From the NCBI GenBank assembly GCA_003242605.1, contig QGUZ01000216.1, forward strand, positions 1-8,483: a stretch of DNA of 8,483 nucleotides, in the 5' to 3' direction. The position numbers and the translations under genes are program-made. Positions within the stretch are counted from its first letter, which is position 1. Each line of letters opens with the position of its first letter. Below are positions 1 through 5,533 of the stretch, in pieces. The DNA is from Actinomycetota bacterium. GTDB lineage: Bacteria > Actinomycetota > Actinomycetes > Streptosporangiales > Streptosporangiaceae. A model generated the notes under the pieces. The model saw only the letters and a program-made list of their open reading frames with translations, was not told the origin of the DNA and did no database searches.

Positions 1-69
1 CGGGGGGCGGTCTGGGGCACGTATGGGTGTGCCGGGGCGGGGGGGGCGGCGGGTCCCGGGGCGCGTCCG

Positions 70-83
70 ACCCCTTGGGGGGT
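70..83 (-). terminator. weak hairpin behind the small minus-strand gene
   Basis: Read on the minus strand, a 5-bp stem (ACCCC/GGGGT) with a 4-base loop begins 11 bases after the TAA stop of the minus-strand gene at 95-274. No T-tract follows. Many actinobacterial terminators lack one, but a stem this short in G/C-rich DNA could be chance. The position is the main argument for it. Confidence 0.22.
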
Positions 84-94
84 TTGGCCCGCCG

Positions 95-274
95 TTACAC
101 GTCCGCCGGGGTGACCCGGGGCCGCTGCGGCGGGGCGGGGTCCCGGCCGGGCAGGGTGCCGTCGTCGACGGCGTCGGCGGGAGGCGCGAGCATCGGCTCG
201 TCCTGCTTGGCGTCCGCGGCGCCCGCGAGCCGCCGGGTCGTGCGCTCGCCCCGCTTCGGGCTCCCTCGCTCCAT
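95..274 (-). CDS. small hypothetical protein, 59 aa, possibly a shortened DUF2795-type protein
   Basis: This is a 59-codon gene with an ATG start and TAA stop. The start is chosen because a near-perfect Shine-Dalgarno sequence (GGGAGGAGAAGG) lies just upstream of the ATG. The longer minus-strand frame upstream of that start has no comparable signal and would run into the divergent gene. The product begins MERGSPKRGER, is rich in Arg, Pro, Ala and Asp, contains a DDGTLPG stretch and ends TPADV. It has no membrane segment and looks disordered. From memory, actinobacterial DUF2795 small proteins often start MERGS-x-KH-x-PR, have an acidic Pro-rich middle with a DGTLTGG-like motif, and then carry a folded C-terminal domain. 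This protein resembles only the leading part, so it may be a truncated or reduced member. The family link is inference. A candidate stress-type promoter (326-349) supports the gene being real. Confidence 0.5.
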   Translation of the reverse strand: MERGSPKRGERTTRRLAGAADAKQDEPMLAPPADAVDDGTLPGRDPAPPQRPRVTPADV

Positions 275-325
275 GACCTTCTCCTCCCGTTCACCCGAGG
301 TGCGAATCAGGCCATTTGCCACCCC

Positions 326-349
326 GTACCCCTGGCCCGTCCGGCAAAC
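326..349 (-). promoter_or_regulatory. candidate SigB/SigF-type stress promoter for the small minus-strand gene
   Basis: On the minus strand the order is GTTT (346-349), 14 bases, then GGGTAC (326-331). This agrees with the Streptomyces SigB-type consensus as I remember it (GNNT, 14-16 bases, GGGTAC or GGGTAT). The -10 lies about 50 bases before the ATG at 274, leaving a leader of roughly 40 bases that contains the strong ribosome binding site. Short G/C-rich motifs recur by chance in this DNA, so spacing and position are the main support. Confidence 0.4.
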
Positions 350-381
350 GTGCGGCCGCCCGGCGGCCCGGCGCGCGATGG

Positions 382-418
382 AGCACTTGGAAAGCACTTG
401 AACGTCGGTTGAGTGCTT
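382..418. promoter_or_regulatory. candidate operator: three copies of an AGCACTT box
   Basis: AGCACTTG occurs at 382-389 and again at 393-400, 11 bp apart (about one helical turn). The reverse complement AGTGCTT lies at 412-418. AAGCACT (392-398) and AGTGCTT (412-418) form an inverted repeat with 7-bp arms. The -35 of the promoter at 398-427 starts inside the second box, and the third box lies in its spacer. That is the layout expected of a repressor site. The obvious candidate ligand is the winged-helix regulator encoded second in the same operon. The repeat is seen directly; its binding partner is inferred. Confidence 0.5.
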
Positions 419-427
419 GCTTACCAT
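398..427 (+). promoter_or_regulatory. candidate vegetative promoter of the ABC operon
   Basis: TTGAAC (398-403) and TACCAT (422-427, matching TAnnnT) are separated by 18 bases in a locally AT-richer stretch. Transcription would start near 434. That leaves a short leader with the ribosome binding site GAAGGGGG (438-445) ahead of the ATG at 450. It overlaps the AGCACTT repeats. Confidence 0.5.
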
Positions 428-449
428 CAAAGTCGGTGAAGGGGGACAT

Positions 450-914
450 ATGCGGTCCGATAGCGACTTCCGTGCGGAACAGGCCGTAGCCGAGATCAAG
501 CGCGTCGACCGGGAGGTGCGGCGTTCGTCGCGGCCCGCCGCGGTCTGGTGGCTGGCGTGCGGGATCGCCACGGCCCTCTACTGGTCGGTCATGCACTTCG
601 GCGTCGAGCCGCTCGAGACCCTCGCGATCGTGGGATGGCTCGTGTTCACCGCCGTCTCGGCCTACTACATCTGCCGGCTGGGCGCGTGCGCGCGCAGCCT
701 GCACCGGCTGATGCGGACCCTCACCGTGGTGTTCCTGGTGGCGACCGTGCTCAACGCGGCGGTGAACCGGTACGTGTACGACGGCGAGGGGGTCTGGCCG
801 GTCGTCGTGGGCGTCGCCGGGATCCTGCTCGCGGCCGTCCCGCCGCTGTACGGCGGCTGGCGCGGGCTGCGGGAGCTGCGCGATCCGGAGGGGGAGGAGT
901 CCGCGACCTCGTGA
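450..914 (+). CDS. four-helix integral membrane protein of unknown function
   Basis: The product is 154 aa. The ATG at 450 is preferred over an in-frame upstream start at 417 because GAAGGGGG sits 4 bases before it and the upstream part would overlap the promoter. Residues 1-30 are charged and helical (RAEQAVAEIKRVDREVRR) and look cytoplasmic. Four hydrophobic segments follow at about 30-50, 56-75, 88-106 and 115-134, then a short acidic tail. I see no catalytic motif. The stop overlaps the GTG of the winged-helix regulator by four bases (GTGA), so translation is probably coupled and the two are always made together. It could be a membrane partner of the regulator or an accessory subunit of the ABC exporter downstream. 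I do not recognise a named family. Confidence 0.85.
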   Translation: MRSDSDFRAEQAVAEIKRVDREVRRSSRPAAVWWLACGIATALYWSVMHFGVEPLETLAIVGWLVFTAVSAYYICRLGACARSLHRLMRTLTVVFLVATVLNAAVNRYVYDGEGVWPVVVGVAGILLAAVPPLYGGWRGLRELRDPEGEESATS

Positions 915-1255
915 CCCCGGCCACCGGAAACGGCCACCACCCCCGGCACAAGCTCGACGAGATCATCCACGCCCCGGTGCGCCTCTCCATCGTCGCGGCC
1001 CTCGCGGCGGCCGAGAAGGCCGAGTTCCGCTTCCTGCGCGACACGATCGAGGTGAGCGATTCGCTGCTGTCGAAGCACATCGCCACCCTCGAGGAGGCCG
1101 GCTACGTCCGGGTGCAGAAGGGATTCGTCGGCAAGCGCGCCCGTACCTGGCTCTCGCTCACCGACCGCGGGCGCAAGGCGTTCGCCGAGTACGTGTCCGT
1201 GTTGCAGGAGATCGTGAAGAACCCGACGAAAGGTACGGTGGATGCTCCGCATTGA
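911..1255 (+). CDS. small winged-helix (MarR/HTH_34-like) transcriptional regulator
   Basis: The product is 114 aa with a GTG start at 911 inside the upstream gene's stop (GTGA). A longer open frame continues upstream, but it is only a shadow of the membrane protein gene. After a short His-rich leader, residues 15-35 (KLDEIIHAPVRLSIVAALA) form the first helix of a winged-helix fold. Residues about 39-63 hold the helix-turn-helix, with DSLLSKHIATLEEAGY as recognition helix. Residues 64-82 (VRVQKGFVGKRARTWLSLT) form a basic beta wing. Residues 83-103 make a C-terminal helix probably used for dimerising. This is the single-domain layout of HTH_34-type proteins, which carry no ligand domain. Its last 14 bases overlap the ABC ATPase gene. 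It probably regulates its own operon, perhaps through the AGCACTT boxes at 382-418. The signal it senses is unknown. Confidence 0.88.
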   Translation: MTPATGNGHHPRHKLDEIIHAPVRLSIVAALAAAEKAEFRFLRDTIEVSDSLLSKHIATLEEAGYVRVQKGFVGKRARTWLSLTDRGRKAFAEYVSVLQEIVKNPTKGTVDAPH

Positions 1256-2117
1256 CGAGCTGAGGAAGCGGTACGGGGAGAAGGTCGCGCTCGACGGCGT
1301 CTCCCTCACCGTGCGGCCCGGCGAGATGTTCGGCTTCGTCGGCGCGAACGGGGCCGGCAAGACCACGACCATGCGCATCGTCATGGGCGTGCTCCAGCCA
1401 GACGGGGGCGAGGTGCGCTGGCAGGACCGTCCCCTCGACTTCGCCACCCGCCGCCGGTTCGGCTACATGCCGGAGGAACGCGGCCTCTACGCCAAGATGC
1501 GGGTCCGCGAGCAGCTCGAGTACTTCGGCCGGCTGCACGGCATGTCCCCGGACCGCGCCCGCCGCTCCGCCGACGACCTGATCGAACGGCTCGGCCTCAC
1601 CGAGCGCCGGGACACCGAGGTGGAACGGCTCTCGCTCGGCAACCAGCAGCGGGTGCAGCTCGCCGTCGCCCTCGTGCACGAGCCCGAGATGCTCATCCTC
1701 GACGAGCCGTTCTCCGGCCTCGACCCGATCGCGGTCGACGCGCTCGCCGAGGTGCTGCTCGAGCGCACCGCCGCGGGCGTGCCGGTGGTGTTCTCCAGCC
1801 ACCAGCTCGAGCTCGTCGAGCGGCTGTGCGACTCGGTCGGGATCATCGCGGGCGGGCGCATGGTCGCCACCGGCACCGTCGCCGAGCTGCGCGCCCGGGA
1901 ACGGCACAAGCGGCTGCGCGTCGTGCTCTCCGAGGCCGAGCCGGGCTGGGCCGACCGGCTGCCCGGCACGATCGTGGCGAAGGACGGCGACGAGGTCATC
2001 CTCGAGCCCGACGACGACCAGGCGGTGCTGCTGGAGGCGATGCGGCTCGGGCGGGTCGAGCAGTTCGGCTGGGTCGAGCCGAAGCTGAGCGAGATCTTCC
2101 GCGAGGCGGTCGCGTGA
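1242..2117 (+). CDS. ABC transporter ATP-binding protein, NatA-like with DUF4162-type tail
   Basis: This 291-aa cytoplasmic ATPase should energise the permease encoded at 2230. Walker A is GANGAGKTT (34-42). The Q-loop region reads FGYMPEERGLY (73-83), with the Glu form common in NatA relatives. The signature is LSLGNQQ (130-136), Walker B MLILDEP (150-156), D-loop SGLD (158-161) and H-loop His187. Residues about 220-291 form the C-terminal extension (DUF4162 type) found in ATPases paired with ABC-2 or NatB permeases, ending in the usual EPKLSEIFREAV. The ATG overlaps the regulator gene by 14 bases, so it is almost certainly in the same transcript. All ATPase motifs are intact. The substrate cannot be read from the sequence. 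Na+ extrusion (NatA) and drug or peptide export are both known for this family. Confidence 0.95.
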   Translation: MLRIDELRKRYGEKVALDGVSLTVRPGEMFGFVGANGAGKTTTMRIVMGVLQPDGGEVRWQDRPLDFATRRRFGYMPEERGLYAKMRVREQLEYFGRLHGMSPDRARRSADDLIERLGLTERRDTEVERLSLGNQQRVQLAVALVHEPEMLILDEPFSGLDPIAVDALAEVLLERTAAGVPVVFSSHQLELVERLCDSVGIIAGGRMVATGTVAELRARERHKRLRVVLSEAEPGWADRLPGTIVAKDGDEVILEPDDDQAVLLEAMRLGRVEQFGWVEPKLSEIFREAVA

Positions 2118-2229
2118 CCGCCGCCGGCGGACCGTCCGGCCGCGCGACCGGCGCCCGGCGGGGAGCCCAGCGGCGCGGGCCGGACCGGACACAGCGAGCG
2201 ACACGACGAGGCACAGAGAGAGGGGCACC

Positions 2230-3414
2230 GTGAACGAACTGGGCCCGGTCTGGCTCACCACCCGCCGGGAGATCCTCGTGCGCGGCCGTAGCCGGGCGTT
2301 CATCATCGGCCTGGCCGTCACCGTCCTGCTCGTGGTCGCGGCCGTCGCCCTGCCGCGGCTGATGGGCGGGGGCGGCGACCGGTACGTCGTCGGCCTCGCC
2401 GGCGCGCAGAGCGACCGGCTTGCCGCCGTGCTGGGCGCGCAGGCCGAGGCGGCCGAGGACACCGAGCTGACCGTGGTGAGCTACCCGGACGAGGCCGCCG
2501 CCCGGGCGGGGATCGAGTCCGGCGAGGTCGAGGCGGCGGTGGTGGACAACGCGAGGCTGATCGTCGCGGAGAGCCCGGGCGCCAACCTGCGGACCATGCT
2601 CGACACCGCGCACCGCATCGTGGCGACCGAGGAGCGGCTGCGCTCGGCCGGCCTCGACCCGGGCGCGGTGCAGCAGGCGATGCAGGTCGAGCCGCTCGCC
2701 CAGGTCTCGCTCAGCGGCACGAGCGAGGAGGAGGCGGGGACGCGCCGGATGCTCGCCATGGCCGTCGTCATCCTGCTGTTCCTGCTGATCATCCAGGCCT
2801 GCACCATGGTCGCGATGGGCGTGGTCGAGGAGAAGGGCAGCCGGATCGTGGAGATCCTGCTCGCCACCATCCGCCCGGCCCAGCTGCTCGCCGGGAAGGT
2901 GATCGGGCTCGGCGTGCTCGGCCTGCTCCAGATCGCCGCGATCGCGGTCGCCGCCTACGCCGCCGCCCAGGTCGGCGGGCTGCTGCCCGAGCTGCCCGAG
3001 GACACCCCCGGCGTGCTCGCCCTCAGCGTCGGGTGGTTCCTGCTCGGCTACGCCTTCTACGCGGTGCTGTTCGCCGCGATCGCCTCCCTCGTCTCCCGCC
3101 AGGAGGAGCTGCAGTCCGTGCTCACCCCGGCGACGCTGCTGCTCATGGCGAGCTACTTCGTGGCGATCTACGCGGTGATGGAGCCCGCCGGCACGGTCGC
3201 CCGGGTGCTGTCGATCGTGCCCCCGTTCTCCGCGATGGTCATGCCGGTGCGGGCGTCCGGGGGCGAGGTGCCGATGTGGGAGACCGGCCTGGCGTTCGGG
3301 CTCATGCTGCTCGCCGTACTGCTCGTGCTCTGGCTCGGCGGCCGGGTCTACGAGCGGGCCGTGCTGCGCACCGGAGCCCGGGTGCGCATCGCCGAGGTGC
3401 TGCGCGCCGGGTGA
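2230..3414 (+). CDS. ABC-2 / NatB-type ABC transporter permease
   Basis: The product is 394 aa with a GTG start behind a purine-rich ribosome binding site (GAGAGAGGGG). One hydrophobic segment lies near the N terminus (about 22-42). A soluble extracytoplasmic domain of some 130 residues (about 45-172) follows, then a C-terminal block with membrane segments near 173-198, 222-247, 265-287, 297-317 and 350-370. The loop EEKGSRIVEILLATIRPAQLLAGKVIG (200-226) is the hallmark of NatB/YhaP-type exporters, where it contacts the ATPase. Two copies, or one with a partner, would assemble with the upstream ATPase as an exporter. The 112-base gap to the ATPase is unusual in an otherwise overlapping operon and holds a small open frame that abuts both genes. 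The gene is complete and shows no damage. The substrate is unknown. Confidence 0.93.
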   Translation: MNELGPVWLTTRREILVRGRSRAFIIGLAVTVLLVVAAVALPRLMGGGGDRYVVGLAGAQSDRLAAVLGAQAEAAEDTELTVVSYPDEAAARAGIESGEVEAAVVDNARLIVAESPGANLRTMLDTAHRIVATEERLRSAGLDPGAVQQAMQVEPLAQVSLSGTSEEEAGTRRMLAMAVVILLFLLIIQACTMVAMGVVEEKGSRIVEILLATIRPAQLLAGKVIGLGVLGLLQIAAIAVAAYAAAQVGGLLPELPEDTPGVLALSVGWFLLGYAFYAVLFAAIASLVSRQEELQSVLTPATLLLMASYFVAIYAVMEPAGTVARVLSIVPPFSAMVMPVRASGGEVPMWETGLAFGLMLLAVLLVLWLGGRVYERAVLRTGARVRIAEVLRAG

Positions 3415-3422
3415 CGGGCACG

Positions 3423-3440
3423 GGGACCGGGTGCGGTCCC
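3423..3440 (+). terminator. hairpin terminator candidate after the ABC operon
   Basis: A perfect 7-bp stem, GGGACCG/CGGTCCC, with a 4-base loop begins 9 bases after the permease stop codon. There is no T-tract, as is common in actinomycete terminators. It fits the end of the operon and precedes a separate gene of unrelated function. Confidence 0.5.
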
Positions 3441-3455
3441 GGCGGGCGCGGCTGC

Positions 3456-3461
3456 GATAGT
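3456..3461 (+). promoter_or_regulatory. weak -10-like element ahead of the tandem acetyltransferase
   Basis: GATAGT resembles a -10 box and stands out in the G/C-rich gap. No good -35 is visible 16-18 bases upstream. Six bases separate it from an ATG at 3468, the spacing expected if transcription starts on that A (leaderless start of an 11-residue reading frame). The call is tentative. Confidence 0.28.
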
Positions 3462-3505
3462 GGTGGGATGCGACCCGTACGGCCCGGTTTCGACGAGGGG
3501 TGACC

Positions 3506-4594
3506 ATGCCAGGTTTCGACGCCGATCTCACGCTCACGTCGGAGCGGCTGGTGCTGCGCCCCTTCGGGCCCGGGCACGCCCCCCAGGTGCGCGCGATCGT
3601 CGCCGCCGGGGCCGCCTCGTTCCTGCCGCCCGGCGCGCCCGGCCACCTCGCCGGCGTCGACCAGTGGCTCAACCACGGCGTGCACGAGCCGCTCCGCTCG
3701 GGCGACGGCATCCACCTCGCGATCGAGGCCGCCGGCGAGCTCGTGGGCGCCGTCAGCCTGTTCAAGACCCAGTGGGGCGCGGGCACCACCGAGATCGGGT
3801 ACGGCGTGCACCCCGGCCACCGTGGCCGCGGGTACGCCGCCGAGGCGGTGCGCCTGCTCACCTCGTGGGCGCTCGGCCCGGGCGGCCTGCGCCGGGTCGA
3901 GCTGCGGGTCAACTTCGACAACGCCGCGTCGATCCGGGTGGCGGAGAAGGCCGGGTTCACCCGGGAGGGCCTGCTGCGCGGCGGCGGCTTCGAGGAGGAC
4001 GGCCCGCACGACCTGCTGGTGTTCGCCCGGATCGCCGGGGATCCGCCCATGCCGTACACCGGGTTCCACACCGGGGTGCGGCTGGAGAGCGAGCGGCTGC
4101 TGCTGCGCCCGTTCACCGCGGCGGACGCCCCCGACGTGCTCGCCGCGGTCGACGATCCGGAGATCCGCCGCTGGATGCCGTGGGCCGCCGGGTACACGAT
4201 GGAGACCGCGCTCCAGTGGTGCACCCGGCTCGCCCACATCGACGTGGCGAACGCCGTGCACTTCGCCCTCGAGCCCAAGGAGGGCGGGCGGCTCGCCGGG
4301 TGCGCCGGGGTGCACCGCGCCGACTGGGAGCGCGGCTACGCCGAGGTCGGGTACTGGATGGCGCCGTGGGCGCGCCGCCGCGGCTACGCCGCCGAGGCGA
4401 CCCGCAGGATCAGCGAGTACCTGTTCGAACGCGGCTTCCAGCGGGTCCACCTGATCGTCGCGGAGGGGAACGTCGCGAGCGAGGCGGTGGCGAGGAAGGC
4501 CGGGTTCACCCGGGAGGGCGTGATGCGCCGGGCGGTGCCGGTGCCCGGGGGATACGTGGACGGGGTCATGTTCAGCCTGCTCAGAGGCGAATGA
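3506..4594 (+). CDS. tandem GNAT acetyltransferase (two RimJ/RimL-type domains)
   Basis: The product is 362 aa. ATG 3506 is chosen over the in-frame GTG at 3500 because GAGGGG (3495-3500) is then correctly spaced as a ribosome binding site. Two complete GNAT domains are fused. Domain 1 (about 4-182) begins LTSERLVLRPF, has the acetyl-CoA motif HPGHRGRGYAAEA and ends near NAASIRVAEKAGFTREG. Domain 2 (about 189-362) begins LESERLLLRPF, has WARRRGYAAEA and the matching NVASEAVARKAGFTREG. Each keeps the R-x-x-G-x-G/A pyrophosphate loop, so both could bind acetyl-CoA. RimJ/RimL relatives acetylate protein N termini, amino acids or small amines; the substrate here cannot be told. It appears to be a stand-alone gene between the ABC operon and the tetrapyrrole genes. 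The matching motifs indicate an internal duplication. Confidence 0.93.
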   Translation: MPGFDADLTLTSERLVLRPFGPGHAPQVRAIVAAGAASFLPPGAPGHLAGVDQWLNHGVHEPLRSGDGIHLAIEAAGELVGAVSLFKTQWGAGTTEIGYGVHPGHRGRGYAAEAVRLLTSWALGPGGLRRVELRVNFDNAASIRVAEKAGFTREGLLRGGGFEEDGPHDLLVFARIAGDPPMPYTGFHTGVRLESERLLLRPFTAADAPDVLAAVDDPEIRRWMPWAAGYTMETALQWCTRLAHIDVANAVHFALEPKEGGRLAGCAGVHRADWERGYAEVGYWMAPWARRRGYAAEATRRISEYLFERGFQRVHLIVAEGNVASEAVARKAGFTREGVMRRAVPVPGGYVDGVMFSLLRGE

Positions 4595-4622
4595 CCGGTT
4601 CCGTACTGAAAATTCCAAGCTC

Positions 4623-4652
4623 GGGACGCAGTGGTGCGGTTTGGAGTATCCT
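4623..4652 (+). promoter_or_regulatory. candidate promoter of the cbiX-cobT operon
   Basis: TATCCT (4647-4652, TAnnnT form) follows GGGACG (4623-4628, which keeps the GAC core of a -35) by 18 bases. An AT-richer run (4604-4616) lies further upstream. Transcription would begin near 4659, leaving about 32 bases before the ATG at 4691. That is too short for a cobalamin riboswitch, and no B12-box-like sequence is visible. Confidence 0.38.
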
Positions 4653-4690
4653 CGCGGTTTGCCGCTGCAGGCCGACCATGGGAGACCGCG

Positions 4691-5533
4691 ATGAAGCCGC
4701 CGCTGCTGCTGATCGGGATCGGCACCGACGACAATAGCGGCACCGCCGAATTCGGCAGGTTCGTCCACCGGCTGCGCTGCCGCCTCGAGCATCTCGCGGC
4801 CGACGTGTGCGGCGGGTTCCTCGACCGGGCCGAACCGCGCCTGCGCGACTCGGTCGCCTCGCTGGTCGCCCGCGGGCACCACCGCGTCGTGGTGCAGCCC
4901 CTCATGCTCGCCGGGAACGACCAGGCGCTCGCCGCGCTGCGCGCGGCCCTCGCCCTGGAGCAGGAGCGCCACCCGACGCTGCGGTACGACATCGCCCGGC
5001 CGCTCGGCGCCGACCTCGACGTGCTCGGCCTGCTCGCCGAGCGGCTCGCCGACGCCGAGGCGGAGATCCCCCGGCTCGCCGTCGCGCCCGCGGCCACGGC
5101 CGCGGCCACCCCGGGCGTGAGCCGGGCGGAGACCGCGATCGTGCTCGTCGGCGGCGGGGCCACCGACCCGGCCGCGAACGCGGACGTGCACCGGGTGTCC
5201 CGCCTGCTGTGGGAGACCTACGCCTCCGGCTACCTCACCGTGGAGACCGCCTACATGTCGCCGCTCACCCGGCCGGGCGTGGCCGGTGGGCTGGAGCGGT
5301 GCCGGCGACTCGGGGCAAAGCGGGCGATCGTGCTGCCCTATCATGTGTTCGCCGATTCCGACCTGGAACGGGTCTGGGCCCAGGCGATGGCGTACGCGGC
5401 GGGCCACGAGGGGATCGACATCCGCTGCGCCGAGGCCATCGGGGACTGCGAGGGCCTCGCCGACGCCGTGATCGAACGCTACGAGGAGGCGCTGACCGTG
5501 GAGCTCGCCGACCGGCGGAAGGTGCTGCGATGA
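4691..5533 (+). CDS. cbiX: CbiX-like sirohydrochlorin chelatase, two-domain, with altered metal-site residues
   Basis: The product is 280 aa. ATG 4691 is chosen for GGGAG six to ten bases upstream and because the family sequence begins right there. An in-frame ATG at 4631 would add residues with no counterpart. CbiX inserts cobalt (or in relatives iron or nickel) into sirohydrochlorin. Two homologous CbiX domains are seen, about 3-126 and 147-270, joined by an Ala-rich linker (130-142). Domain 2 has VGGGATDPAANADVHRVSRLLWE, EtAYMSPLTRPGVAGGLERC and LGAKRAIVLPY, close to known long CbiX proteins. In domain 1 the usual GHG-S/T reads GIGT (Ile10), and the usual AGH reads AGN (Asn76). Both histidines expected to hold the metal are therefore absent, while His218 (PYHVF) appears in domain 2. 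The enzyme may be inactive, altered in metal use, or rewired. The stop overlaps cobT (ATGA), which supports a cobalamin role. Confidence 0.8.
   Translation: MKPPLLLIGIGTDDNSGTAEFGRFVHRLRCRLEHLAADVCGGFLDRAEPRLRDSVASLVARGHHRVVVQPLMLAGNDQALAALRAALALEQERHPTLRYDIARPLGADLDVLGLLAERLADAEAEIPRLAVAPAATAAATPGVSRAETAIVLVGGGATDPAANADVHRVSRLLWETYASGYLTVETAYMSPLTRPGVAGGLERCRRLGAKRAIVLPYHVFADSDLERVWAQAMAYAAGHEGIDIRCAEAIGDCEGLADAVIERYEEALTVELADRRKVLR

Noticed and set aside
23..412. Plus-strand open frame of 129 codons in the first 400 bases
   Set aside because: No ribosome binding site, Gly/Arg/Pro low complexity, and it overlaps the better-supported minus-strand gene and the operon promoter.
548..1255. Long version of the winged-helix regulator starting at 548 (235 codons)
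   Set aside because: The first 121 codons are the membrane protein gene read in another frame. The GTG at 911 gives a normal single-domain regulator with a GTGA overlap.
1242..2117. ABC signature LSLGNQQ instead of LSGGQ as a sign of altered function
   Set aside because: This variant is usual in NatA-like ATPases with the DUF4162-type tail, and the Walker, D-loop and H-loop residues are all present.
1996..4278. Minus-strand open frame of 760 codons opposite the ABC permease and acetyltransferase
   Set aside because: It lies opposite two genes with clear families, has low-complexity Arg/Ser/Pro/Gly-rich sequence and no recognisable domain. Long antisense frames are expected where third positions are nearly all G or C.
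4595..4690. Cobalamin riboswitch upstream of cbiX
   Set aside because: The gap is only 96 bases and no B12-box-like sequence or matching stems are visible.
3302..5407. Minus-strand open frame of 701 codons opposite acetyltransferase and cbiX
   Set aside because: Same reason: a compositional shadow with no motif, conflicting with two well-supported plus-strand genes.
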